A stretch of DNA of 64,000 bases from Urbifossiella limnaea (lineage in GTDB: Bacteria > Planctomycetota > Planctomycetia > Gemmatales > Gemmataceae). Location of the stretch: NCBI RefSeq assembly GCF_007747215.1, contig NZ_CP036273.1, positions 2,278,322 through 2,342,321 of the forward strand. Direction: 5' to 3'. Under the pieces are notes generated by a model. That model did not search any database and was not told the DNA's origin. It saw nothing but the letters and a program-made list of their open reading frames with translations. How positions within the stretch are numbered: position 1 is the stretch's first letter; every line of letters begins with the position of its first letter. The translations under genes were made by a program, and so were the position numbers. This document shows positions 8,575-16,022 of the stretch, one piece after another.

Positions 8575-10092
8575 ATGAAGCCGACTCTGCCGCCCCGGTC
8601 GTCCGGCGTCCTCCTCCACCCGACCAGCCTTCCCGGCCCGTTCGGCGTCGGCGACCTCGGCCCCACCGCCTTCCGCTGGGTCGAAACGCTCGCCGCCATG
8701 CGCCAGAGTTGGTGGCAAATCCTCCCCCTCGGGCCCACCGGCGCCGGCGACTCGCCGTACCAGTCGTACTCCGCCTTCGCCGGCAACATCAACCTGCTGT
8801 CGCCCGAGCTGCTGGCGCAGGACGGGCTCGTGAAGCCGGCGCTGTGGGACGGGCGCTTCTTCCGTAACGACCGCGTCGAATACGAGACCGTGACGCCGTT
8901 CAAGAAGGCGCTGCTGAGGGCCGCGTGGGACACGTTCCGCGCCGGCGGCGCTCCCACGGGGATGCGCGGCGAATTCGATCGTTACGCCACCAGGGAGGTC
9001 GGCTGGCTCGACGGCTACGCCCTGTTCATGGCGGTCCACGACGCGCTGGACGGCCGCAGCCTGCCGGACTGGCCGGCGGACCTGCTGCGGCGCGTGCCGT
9101 CGGCCGTGGCCGCGGTCGAGAAGGAACTCGCCGGCGACGTGCAGATGCACCGGTTCGGGCAGTTCCTGTTCGACCGCCAGTGGAACGCCCTGCGCGAGTT
9201 CGCGGCCGAGCGCGGCGTCCGGGTCATCGGCGACGCCCCGATCTTCGTGTCGCTCGACTCGGCCGACGTGTGGTGCAACCCGGACCAGTTCCTCCTCGAC
9301 CCGGACCGCCGGCCGACGGTCGTGGCCGGGGTGCCGCCCGACTACTTCGCCGCCGACGGGCAGCACTGGGGGAACCCGATCTACGACTGGGAGCGGATGG
9401 CCCAGACGGGGTACACCTGGTGGGCCAACCGCGTCCGGCGCGACCTGGCGCGCGTGGACCTGGTGCGGCTCGACCACTTCCGCGGCTTCGCCCAGGCGTG
9501 GCACATCCCAGCGAGCGAGACGACGGCGACCCGCGGGAAGTGGGTGGACGGCCCCGGCACCCCCTTCTTCGAGCGCCTCCGCGCCGACCTCGGCAGCCTC
9601 CCGTTCATCGCAGAAGACCTCGGGGTCATCACCCCCGACGTGGACCAGCTGCGCGACGGCGCGGGGCTCCCGGGGATGAAGGTGATCCAGTTCGCGCTCG
9701 ACACGCCGGACAACCCGTATTGGCCGCACAACTTCGCGGACCGCCGGTGCGCCTGCTACACCGGTACGCACGACAACGACACCGCCGTCGGCTGGTGGGC
9801 GACGCTCGACGCCAACAGCAAGGGCTACCTGTCGGCCTACGTCGGCCACGAGGTGAAAGACCCGGCGTGGGAGCTGATCCGCCTCGCGTGGGGCTCGGTG
9901 GCCGAGATCGCGGTGGCGCCGCTCCAGGACGTGCTCGGCCTCGGCGGCGAGGCGCGGATGAACAAGCCGGGCGTGGCGGCTGGGAACTGGCAGTGGCGGT
10001 TCCGGACCGAGCAGTTCTGGCCCGGCGCCATCGACCGCCTGCGGGGGGTGACCGAACTCTACCGCCGAGTGCCGGCCGAGCCCGAGGCGTGA
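8575..10092 (+). CDS. malQ: 4-alpha-glucanotransferase (amylomaltase, GH77)
   Basis: 505 residues, normal for bacterial amylomaltase. It transfers alpha-1,4-glucan segments between maltodextrins in the cytosol. Visible motifs: SGVLLHPTSLPGPFGVGDLG at the N-terminus, WWQILPLGPTG, SPYQSYSAFAGN, and GDAPIFVSLDSADVWCNP. VRLDHFRGF carries the catalytic nucleophile Asp, FIAEDLGVI the acid/base Glu, and YTGTHDNDT the third acidic residue. The ATG at 8575 starts the conserved region. The next gene (helicase) starts 37 bases later but is functionally unrelated. Fits glycogen/maltodextrin metabolism. Confidence 0.95.
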   Translation: MKPTLPPRSSGVLLHPTSLPGPFGVGDLGPTAFRWVETLAAMRQSWWQILPLGPTGAGDSPYQSYSAFAGNINLLSPELLAQDGLVKPALWDGRFFRNDRVEYETVTPFKKALLRAAWDTFRAGGAPTGMRGEFDRYATREVGWLDGYALFMAVHDALDGRSLPDWPADLLRRVPSAVAAVEKELAGDVQMHRFGQFLFDRQWNALREFAAERGVRVIGDAPIFVSLDSADVWCNPDQFLLDPDRRPTVVAGVPPDYFAADGQHWGNPIYDWERMAQTGYTWWANRVRRDLARVDLVRLDHFRGFAQAWHIPASETTATRGKWVDGPGTPFFERLRADLGSLPFIAEDLGVITPDVDQLRDGAGLPGMKVIQFALDTPDNPYWPHNFADRRCACYTGTHDNDTAVGWWATLDANSKGYLSAYVGHEVKDPAWELIRLAWGSVAEIAVAPLQDVLGLGGEARMNKPGVAAGNWQWRFRTEQFWPGAIDRLRGVTELYRRVPAEPEA

Positions 10093-10129
10093 ACTACGAT
10101 CCGGCCTCTGGTTCCGCGAGGGTCATTTC

Positions 10130-11518
10130 ATGGCCGACGACGCGCCGATCACCCTCGCCTACGACCGCGGCACCGTCGTCCTCGCAGGCGGCCCGCGCGG
10201 GTTCGACTTCCAATCCCTCCCCGGCGTGCTGTTCGACCCGCGCACCAGCACCCACCGGGCGCAGGGCCGCTGGTACCGCGCGATCGTCGAGCAGCTGGTC
10301 CGTACGAAGCAGCCCTACGCCGACGCCGCCCGCGGCTGGGAGAACAAGCCGACCGGCTGGAAGCTGAACCGCGAGCGCACCCCGCGCCAGTACCAGCTCG
10401 ACGCCCTGAAGCGGTGGACGGAGGGCGGCCGCCGCGGCGTCGTGGTCATGCCAACGGGCACCGGTAAGACCTTCACCGCGTTCCTGTGCGTCGAGCAACT
10501 CGGCCGGCCGACGCTCGTCGTCACCCCGAAGATCGACCTGATGACGCAGTGGGCGCGCGAGCTGGAGCAGTCGTTCGGCGAGCCGGTCGGCATGGTCGGC
10601 GGCGGCGAGTTCGAGTACCGCCCGCTCACCGTCACCACCTACGACTCGGCGTACATCCACCTGGAAAAGTGGGCGAACCGTTACGGCCTCGTCATCTTCG
10701 ACGAGTGCCACCACCTCCCCGGCCCGAGCTACATGGAGGCCGCGAACGCGGCGCTGGCCCCGTTCCGCCTCGGCCTCACGGCGACACTCGAACGCGCCGA
10801 CGGGGCCGAAGACATCATCCCGGCGCTGATCGGCCCGACGCTCTACCGGCTGGACATCACCGACGTGGCCGGCGAATTCCTGGCGCCCTACGAGGCCCGC
10901 CGGGTGTTCGTGGACCTGACACCCGAGGAGGGGGAACGCTACCAGGAGTGTCGCGACCAGTACCGCCAGTTCGTCGCCGACCGCGGCATCAACATGAGCG
11001 GCCCGGACGGGTTTCGCCGCTTCCTGTTCGAGGCGAGCAAGAGCCCCGAGGGCGTGGCCGCGGCCCGCGCCTTCCGCGAGCAGAAGCGGATTATGCAGGC
11101 GCCGACCGGCAAGTTTCGCCTGCTCGAAGAGCTGCTGGCGAAGCACGCCAACGACCGCGTGCTGATCTTCACCGCGGACAACGCCACGGTGTACCACATC
11201 GCCCGGACGTACCTCGTGCCGGCGATGACGAACCAGACGAAGCCGAAGGAGCGGAAGACCATCCTCGGCCACTTCCACTCCGGCGTGTACTCCGTGGTGG
11301 TGACGTGCCAGGTGCTGAACGAAGGCGTGGACGTGCCGGCCGCGAACGTCGGCATTGTGCTCTCGGGCACGGGCAGCACGACGGAAAACGTGCAGCGCCT
11401 CGGTCGCATCCTGCGAAAATACGGCGACAAGCAGGCGGTGCTGTACGAGGTCATCACCCGCGGCACGGTCGAGGAGTACGTCTCCGAGCGCCGCCGCCAG
11501 CACCGGGCGTTCCAGTAG
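10130..11518 (+). CDS. XPB-like superfamily 2 DNA helicase
   Basis: 462 residues. Helicase motifs: Q-motif region RTPRQYQLDAL, Walker A PTGTGKT (about 108-114), DECHH (Asp191), motif III LGLTATLERADG, and motif VI QRLGRILRK (about 421-429). The TLERADG segment sits where XPB/RAD25 proteins carry the RED motif. The N-terminal about 80 residues resemble the damage-recognition-like domain of archaeal XPB in position and size. XPB proteins unwind DNA in nucleotide excision repair and transcription. The next gene encodes a DUF790/Bax1-like nuclease, the known partner of archaeal XPB, which strongly supports the assignment. Confidence 0.9.
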   Translation: MADDAPITLAYDRGTVVLAGGPRGFDFQSLPGVLFDPRTSTHRAQGRWYRAIVEQLVRTKQPYADAARGWENKPTGWKLNRERTPRQYQLDALKRWTEGGRRGVVVMPTGTGKTFTAFLCVEQLGRPTLVVTPKIDLMTQWARELEQSFGEPVGMVGGGEFEYRPLTVTTYDSAYIHLEKWANRYGLVIFDECHHLPGPSYMEAANAALAPFRLGLTATLERADGAEDIIPALIGPTLYRLDITDVAGEFLAPYEARRVFVDLTPEEGERYQECRDQYRQFVADRGINMSGPDGFRRFLFEASKSPEGVAAARAFREQKRIMQAPTGKFRLLEELLAKHANDRVLIFTADNATVYHIARTYLVPAMTNQTKPKERKTILGHFHSGVYSVVVTCQVLNEGVDVPAANVGIVLSGTGSTTENVQRLGRILRKYGDKQAVLYEVITRGTVEEYVSERRRQHRAFQ

Positions 11519-11528
11519 GACAGGAGGA

Positions 11529-11620
11529 GATTGGCCGCAAAAAGGCACAAAAGACACAAAAATTAGAAGAATCTAAATCTGTATTATTATGTGTTTTTTG
11601 TGCCTTTTTTGCGGCCAATC
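11529..11620. repeat. Long AT-rich palindrome between the XPB-like and Bax1-like genes
   Basis: A nearly perfect inverted repeat with arms of about 30 bases (11529-11558 and 11590-11620). The outer end reads GATTGGCCGCAAAAA and the inner part GGCACAAAA. The AT-rich loop of about 31 bases contains a second small hairpin. It is markedly lower in GC than everything around it. It starts 11 bases after the helicase stop and ends 9 bases before the next ATG, and could fold into a strong RNA hairpin in the operon. The arms resemble repeats of the GCAAAAAGGCACAAAA type dispersed in several bacterial phyla (from memory). Confidence 0.85.
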
Positions 11621-11629
11621 GGTCTTTCG

Positions 11630-12838
11630 ATGCTCACCGGCAAGCTCGTCCGCGTCCGGCACGCCCGGAGCAAGCTCATTCCGCAGTATCTCGACCCGGC
11701 CGACCGCGGCTGGCTGGGCGTCGCGGAGCAGTTGCTGTTCGCCTACCGCGACTCGCCCGGCCGCACCCGCGGCGAGATCGCAGCCGAGCTCGAAGATGTG
11801 GTCGGCCAGGGGCCGCGGTCGCTCGTGCATCAGGGCTTGGCCGAGCTGCTGGAGGACCGCTGCGAGTTCGAAGTGACCGCCGACCACCCGCCGGAAGAAC
11901 TGCGCGACGCCGCGTTCCGTGCGGCCGTGGCGCACCGGCAGAAGGTGGGCGCCGCGTTCGACCGCGCCGCCGTCCTGGCCGAAGTCGCGGGGCCGCTGAG
12001 CCTTACGCCGGAGCAGATCGAGCAGAGCCTATTCGCCGACCTCAAAGACGAACGGCGCGTCCTCTCGTTCGACGACTGCACGCCCGAGTTCCTGCTGAAC
12101 CGCTACAACGTGGCGCTGGCGCAGGCGGTGCTGGTCCGCAGCACGGCGATGGAGTGCCGCGTGTGGGGGGAGACGCCGGCGCGGTTCCGGCAGCTGTTCC
12201 GCGCGGTCAAGTTCCACCGGTTGATCTGCACCATCCGCGAGTCGTCGGGCAACTCGTACACCCTCACGCTGGACGGCCCGCTGTCGCTGTTCTCGGCGAC
12301 GAACAAGTACGGCTCGCAGCTCGCGCAGTTCCTGCCCACGCTCCTCCACTGCAAGGCCTACGACCTGCGTGCCGAGGTGCGCTGGGGCACCGACCGCAAG
12401 GAGAAGCAGTTCGCGCTGTCGAGCACGGACGGGCTGCGGTCGCACGTCGCGGACTTCGGCACATACACGCCGCCGGAGGTGCGGATGTTCGCCGACAGCT
12501 TCGGCGCGAAGGACCGCGGCTGGGTACTTCACGAGGAGCCGCACCCGGTGGTGCTGCCGGACGGCGTGTGGGTGCCGGACTTCCGGCTCGTCCACACGGC
12601 GAGCGGCAAGGAGGTGTACGTCGAACTGTACGGGTACTGGCGCCGCGGCGACGTGGAAACACTGCACAAGCGGCTGGCGAAGCACCTGCCGGGGAAGTTT
12701 GTGCTGTGCGTCGGCGAGCAGATGCGGACCGACGAGGCCGACACCGCGGCGTTCGGGGCGGGGGTGTACCGCTACAAGCGAACGCCCCTGCCGGACGAGG
12801 TCGCGAAACTGGCGACGACGGTGTCGGGGCTCGGCTAA
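11630..12838 (+). CDS. Bax1-like nuclease, DUF790 family (XPB partner)
   Basis: 402 residues. It has the DUF790 signatures LLNRYNVALAQAVL and RQLFRAVKFHRLI in the middle. The C-terminal nuclease core is VWVPDFRL (Asp317) and YVELYGYW (Glu332), the D...E arrangement of the Bax1 nuclease domain. In archaea Bax1 binds XPB and incises DNA bubbles next to it; the pairing here with an XPB-like helicase gene implies the same helicase-nuclease machine. The start at ATG 11630 excludes 13 codons that fall in the upstream palindrome. The TAA stop (12836-12838) is created by insertion of the downstream IS; the ancestral stop was probably TAG. Confidence 0.87.
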   Translation: MLTGKLVRVRHARSKLIPQYLDPADRGWLGVAEQLLFAYRDSPGRTRGEIAAELEDVVGQGPRSLVHQGLAELLEDRCEFEVTADHPPEELRDAAFRAAVAHRQKVGAAFDRAAVLAEVAGPLSLTPEQIEQSLFADLKDERRVLSFDDCTPEFLLNRYNVALAQAVLVRSTAMECRVWGETPARFRQLFRAVKFHRLICTIRESSGNSYTLTLDGPLSLFSATNKYGSQLAQFLPTLLHCKAYDLRAEVRWGTDRKEKQFALSSTDGLRSHVADFGTYTPPEVRMFADSFGAKDRGWVLHEEPHPVVLPDGVWVPDFRLVHTASGKEVYVELYGYWRRGDVETLHKRLAKHLPGKFVLCVGEQMRTDEADTAAFGAGVYRYKRTPLPDEVAKLATTVSGLG

Positions 12839-12865
12839 GCAGGTCCGCAGAAGTTCTTTCGCAAG
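12838..12865 (+). repeat. IS630 left terminal inverted repeat
   Basis: Pairs with the right repeat at 13951-13978; first 20 bases perfect, about 2 mismatches in the rest. Confidence 0.9.
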
Positions 12866-12900
12866 CGGCCCTATCGTGGTAGCCTCCCGGGTAGGGGAGG

Positions 12901-13428
12901 ATGGCCGTGGACGCCTTGACGCTGACGTACTGGCAACGACGGCACCTGGAACAGCAACTCCGCTCCACCCGCGATGCCCGCGTGTACCGCCGCACCCTCG
13001 CGGTCCTGGGGGTCGCCGATGGGGAACCGGTCGCCTCCGTCGCCGGCCGGCTCCGGGTCACACTCCGGGCGGTCTACCACTGGGTCGCGACCTACGGCCG
13101 TGACCACGCCCCGGCGGCCCTCGCCGACCGCGACCGGTCCGGGCGGCCCCGCCTGCTGACCCCGTCGGACCGGGAGCTGCTCCGCGAACTCCTGGGCCGC
13201 TCTCCCCAGGAGGTGGGCTACTTCGCCGCCCAGTGGACCGTCCCGTTGCTCCGCGAGCACCTGACCCGCCGCACCGGCCGGCCGTTCTCCGACGACGCCC
13301 TCCGGCGGGAGTTGCAGCGGATGAGGTACAGCTGGAAGCGGTCCCGCTACACCCTCGACCCGGACCCCGAGTTCGGGGGGAAAAAAGAGGCGCATCCTGC
13401 GGCACATCCGGCGACTGCCGGCACGTAG
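12901..13428 (+). CDS. IS630 transposase, frame A (DNA-binding part)
   Basis: 175 residues. It contains the helix-turn-helix arm (ASVAGRLRVTLRAVYHWV), ALADRDRSGRPRLL, the typical linker between the two HTH halves in IS630 transposases, and LRRELQRMRYSWKRSRY, the winged-helix lead into the catalytic domain. The GGAGG at 12896-12900 abuts ATG 12901, so GTG 12907 may be the actual start. The frame stops at 13428 without catalytic residues. The run GGGGGGAAAAAAG at about 13375-13387 lies where the second frame begins to be conserved, implying programmed frameshifting or transcriptional slippage to give the full transposase. Confidence 0.88.
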   Translation: MAVDALTLTYWQRRHLEQQLRSTRDARVYRRTLAVLGVADGEPVASVAGRLRVTLRAVYHWVATYGRDHAPAALADRDRSGRPRLLTPSDRELLRELLGRSPQEVGYFAAQWTVPLLREHLTRRTGRPFSDDALRRELQRMRYSWKRSRYTLDPDPEFGGKKEAHPAAHPATAGT

Positions 13429-13957
13429 CGTCGTCCTGGCGGAGGACGAGACCGACCTGCTGCTGTTCCCGCCGCTGCGGTCCGCCTGGTCGCCCCGGGG
13501 CCAGCCCAAGGAGGTTCTCCTCTGCGGGCGGAACGGCCGGCGGGTGGTCTTCGGGGCGATGAACCTGCGGACCGGCCACCGGCTGTTGGTGCCCCGGGAG
13601 CACCAGCGGGCGGCCGACTTCCAGGCGTTCCTGCGGGTGGTGCGCAGCTCCTACCGGGGCTGGCACGTGGCGATGCTGCTGGACGAGGACCCGAGCCATA
13701 CGGCCAAGGGGTCGGTCCGGCTGGCCGACGAGTTCGGGTTCGAGTTGCTGTGGCTGCCCAAGCGGGCACCCCAGCTCAACCCGATGGACACGTTGTGGGG
13801 CCAGGCCAAGGACGTGGTGAGTGCCGACAAGCAGTACGCCACCCTGGAGGAGCAGGTCGAGCGGTTCATCGCTTACCTGGAGAGCCAGTCACCCGCGTGG
13901 GCATTGAAGACCGCCGGCGTCTTCTCTGACGACTTCTGGTTGGGGAACGTCTTGTGA
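13379..13957 (+). CDS. IS630 transposase, frame B (catalytic DDE/D domain), expressed by frameshift
   Basis: About 192 residues in the +1 frame relative to frame A, without its own good start. Conserved catalytic blocks: VVLAEDETDLLLFPPL (first Asp), HVAMLLDEDPSHTA (second Asp) and LPKRAPQLNPMDTLWGQAK (third acidic position). Most IS630 proteins read LNPIE at the third site; here it is LNPMD, so the triad would be DDD, as in mariner. Translation most likely comes from slippage on the G6A6 run. The first in-frame ATG (13559) would miss the first catalytic Asp. The frame ends 21 bases before the IS end. Confidence 0.85.
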   Translation, partial: GKKRRILRHIRRLPARSVVLAEDETDLLLFPPLRSAWSPRGQPKEVLLCGRNGRRVVFGAMNLRTGHRLLVPREHQRAADFQAFLRVVRSSYRGWHVAMLLDEDPSHTAKGSVRLADEFGFELLWLPKRAPQLNPMDTLWGQAKDVVSADKQYATLEEQVERFIAYLESQSPAWALKTAGVFSDDFWLGNVL

Positions 13958-13978
13958 TAGAACTTCTGCGGACCTGCT
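13951..13978 (-). repeat. IS630 right terminal inverted repeat
   Basis: Inverted copy of 12838-12865, followed by the TA duplication at 13979-13980. Confidence 0.9.
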
Positions 13979-15462
13979 TAGACGCTCAGTTCCGCCTTCA
14001 TCCCCAGCGCCGCGGCGTAGCGCGCCCGCACCGGCGCGACGTGCTCCGCGACGAACTCCGCCACCTGCTCCGGCGCCCGGCCGACGAACGCCCGCGGGTC
14101 GGTGACGGCGGCGAAGTCGACCCGCGCGAACGCCGGCTCGGCCCGCAGCCGGTCGAACAACTCGGCCGCGCTGCCGGTGCCGCTCTTGAGCTTCGCGGTG
14201 ACGGCGTGGCTGTGCGTTCGCACAACTTCGTGAACCTCCTGCCGGTCGCCGCCGGCCTGCACCGCGGCCATCATCAGGTTCTCGGTCGCCATATACGGCA
14301 GGTACTCGCGCACGCCCCGCGCCACCACCGGCACGTTCACCACGAGCCCGAGCGTTTCCGGCCCCGTGCGCTGGGTCAGAAGGTTGAGAGCGATCCGCAG
14401 CACGGCGTCGGCGCAGAGGAAGGCCTGCGGGATGTACAGCCGGCGCGGGGCACTGTCGTCCAGGGTGCGCTCGAACCACTGTGTGGCGGCCGTGTCGGCG
14501 GCCATCGCGGGGAGGCCCATCAGGTAGCGGGCCAGGCCGCACATGCGTTCGGCGCGCATCGGGTTCCGCTTGTACGCCATCGCGCTGGAGCCGATCTGCT
14601 CGGGCTCGAACGGCTCGTCGATCTCCTGCCGGTTCGCCAGCAGGCGCAGGTCGCTGCCCCACTTGTGGAGCGACTGGCCGAGACCGCTCAGCGCGTCGAG
14701 GACGAAGCTGTCGTGCTTCCGCGAGTACGTCTGCCCGGTGACGGGGACGAGCGCGTCGAAGCCCATCTTTCCGGCGACGCGGCGGTCGAGTTGCTTCACC
14801 TTGTCGTGGTCGCCGCGGAATAGCGCCAGGAAGCTGGCCTGGGTGCCGGTCGTCCCCTTCGCCCCGCGGAACGGCAGCCCGTCGCGGCGGCGCTCCAGTT
14901 CTTCCAGGTCGAGGACGAGGTCGTACAGCCACAGCGTGGCACGCTTGCCGACCGTCGTGAGCTGCGCCGGCTGGAAGTGCGTGAACCCGAGCGTCGGCTC
15001 GTCCTTCCACCGCTCGGCGAAGGTGCCCATCGCGTCGATCACGGCCGCGAGCGTGCGGCACACCTGATCCAAACTCTCGCGCATCAGGATTAGGTCGGCG
15101 TTGTCGGTGACGTAGCACGACGTGGCCCCCAGGTGCACGATGTCATTGCAGCCGGGGGCCACGTCGCGGAGGGCGTGGACGTGCGCCATCACGTCGTGCC
15201 GCAGGCGCTTTTCGTGGGCCGCGGCGCGGGCCAGGTCCACGTCGTCGAGGTGGTCGCGCAGTTCGGCCAGTTGCTCGGCGCGGATACGCGGCGAGACGCC
15301 GTCGTCGGCCAGCAGCCCGAGTTCGGCTTCGGCTTCGGCGAGGGCGAGCCACAGACGGCGCCAGGTGCGGAACTTCCGCAGCGGCCCCCACCGCTCGGCC
15401 ATCTCGCGGCTCGCGTAGCGGCCGATCAGCGGGTTGTCGTACACGTCGGTCGGCGTCGTCAC
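13978..15462 (-). CDS. purB: Adenylosuccinate lyase, eukaryotic-type subgroup
   Basis: 494 residues. It catalyses two fumarate-releasing steps of purine synthesis (SAICAR to AICAR, adenylosuccinate to AMP). The superfamily signature reads IGSSAMAYKRNPMRAE, the form found in animal ADSL rather than the shorter E. coli or Bacillus PurB. GATSCYVTDNADLI and TLGFTHFQPAQLTTVGKR are also ADSL-like, and the length matches human ADSL (484). The GTG start at 15460-15462 begins the conserved N-terminus VTTPTDVYDNPLIGRY; the longer open frame lacks homology-like sequence. The TAA stop is formed by the IS630 boundary (13978-13980). Confidence 0.93.
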   Translation of the reverse strand: MTTPTDVYDNPLIGRYASREMAERWGPLRKFRTWRRLWLALAEAEAELGLLADDGVSPRIRAEQLAELRDHLDDVDLARAAAHEKRLRHDVMAHVHALRDVAPGCNDIVHLGATSCYVTDNADLILMRESLDQVCRTLAAVIDAMGTFAERWKDEPTLGFTHFQPAQLTTVGKRATLWLYDLVLDLEELERRRDGLPFRGAKGTTGTQASFLALFRGDHDKVKQLDRRVAGKMGFDALVPVTGQTYSRKHDSFVLDALSGLGQSLHKWGSDLRLLANRQEIDEPFEPEQIGSSAMAYKRNPMRAERMCGLARYLMGLPAMAADTAATQWFERTLDDSAPRRLYIPQAFLCADAVLRIALNLLTQRTGPETLGLVVNVPVVARGVREYLPYMATENLMMAAVQAGGDRQEVHEVVRTHSHAVTAKLKSGTGSAAELFDRLRAEPAFARVDFAAVTDPRAFVGRAPEQVAEFVAEHVAPVRARYAAALGMKAELSV

Positions 15463-15678
15463 TTGAGGGAAACTCGGGAAGGGAAGGGCGGGAGAACTCT
15501 CGGCTCGTAGCGCGACCCGGGGAATCGACGGGTCGCGCGGCGGCGGCAAAGGTACCACAGTTTTCTACGATTTCCGGCGTGTTTCGACCCACGTCGGCGG
15601 CGCGGCCGGGAGGGGCGGGTTAGGATTGGCTCGACAGGAAGTCCGCCGGGCGGAGCCCGGACGTAACGGAGGACGACG

Positions 15679-15981
15679 ATGACCCGCACGTTTCTCGCGG
15701 TCGCCGCGGGCGTGGCGCTGTGGACGGCGACGGCCGCCCCGGCCGCGGCCCAGTCGAGCAGCCCGCCGCTGACGCAGTACAGCTACTACCCGTACTACTA
15801 CTTCCCGCACAGCTACTGGCCGGCGAACAGCCCGCAGTGGCCGGAGCCGCGGAACCACCCGTACGTGCGGCCGCCGGCGTACCAGGCGTACCCGTCGTTC
15901 CTGGAGCCGGGCTGGCGGTACGAGCTGTGGAACCCGATGAAGTACTACCGCGGCAACCACTTCTGGCTGGACCAGTTCTAA
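15679..15981 (+). CDS. Small secreted Tyr/Pro-rich protein of unknown function
   Basis: 100 residues. A clean Sec signal peptide (cleavage after AAPAAAQ, about residue 25) precedes a low-complexity mature part with many Tyr, Pro and Trp residues: TQYSYYPYYYFPHSYWPANS near residue 31, then PYVRPPAYQAYPSF. The C-terminus reads WNPMKYYRGNHFWLDQF. Similar small Tyr-rich exported proteins are common in planctomycetes and carry uninformative names in databases. No catalytic motif is visible. It may be an envelope or matrix component. GGAGG at 15669-15673 lies just upstream of the ATG. Confidence 0.75.
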   Translation: MTRTFLAVAAGVALWTATAAPAAAQSSSPPLTQYSYYPYYYFPHSYWPANSPQWPEPRNHPYVRPPAYQAYPSFLEPGWRYELWNPMKYYRGNHFWLDQF

Positions 15982-15991
15982 GCTTCGGTAC

Positions 15992-16015
15992 GCCCGGGGA
16001 CGGCTGTTCCCGGGC
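15992..16015 (+). terminator. Terminator-like hairpin after the Tyr-rich protein gene
   Basis: GCCCGGG / CCCGGGC stem with a loop of about 10 bases, 11 bases past the stop, followed by TTCCT. Stem strong, T-run weak. Confidence 0.5.
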
Positions 16016-16022
16016 TTCCTGA

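Larger units (their letters stand above)
12838..13978 (+). mobile_element. IS630-family insertion sequence, complete, TA-flanked
   Basis: 1141 bp element. Terminal inverted repeats begin AGCAGGTCCGCAGAAGTTCT; the first 20 bases are identical at both ends and about 27 of the first 29 match. Both ends abut a TA (12836-12837 and 13979-13980), the target duplication of the IS630/Tc1/mariner group. Inside are two overlapping transposase frames joined by a slippery run. Ends, TA duplication and both frames are intact, so insertion looks recent and possibly active. It sits exactly at the junction of two convergent stop codons. Confidence 0.93.

Noticed and set aside
11591-11629. Upstream ATG extending the Bax1-like protein by 13 residues
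   Set aside because: Those codons are inside the palindrome; ATG 11630 begins the conserved region.
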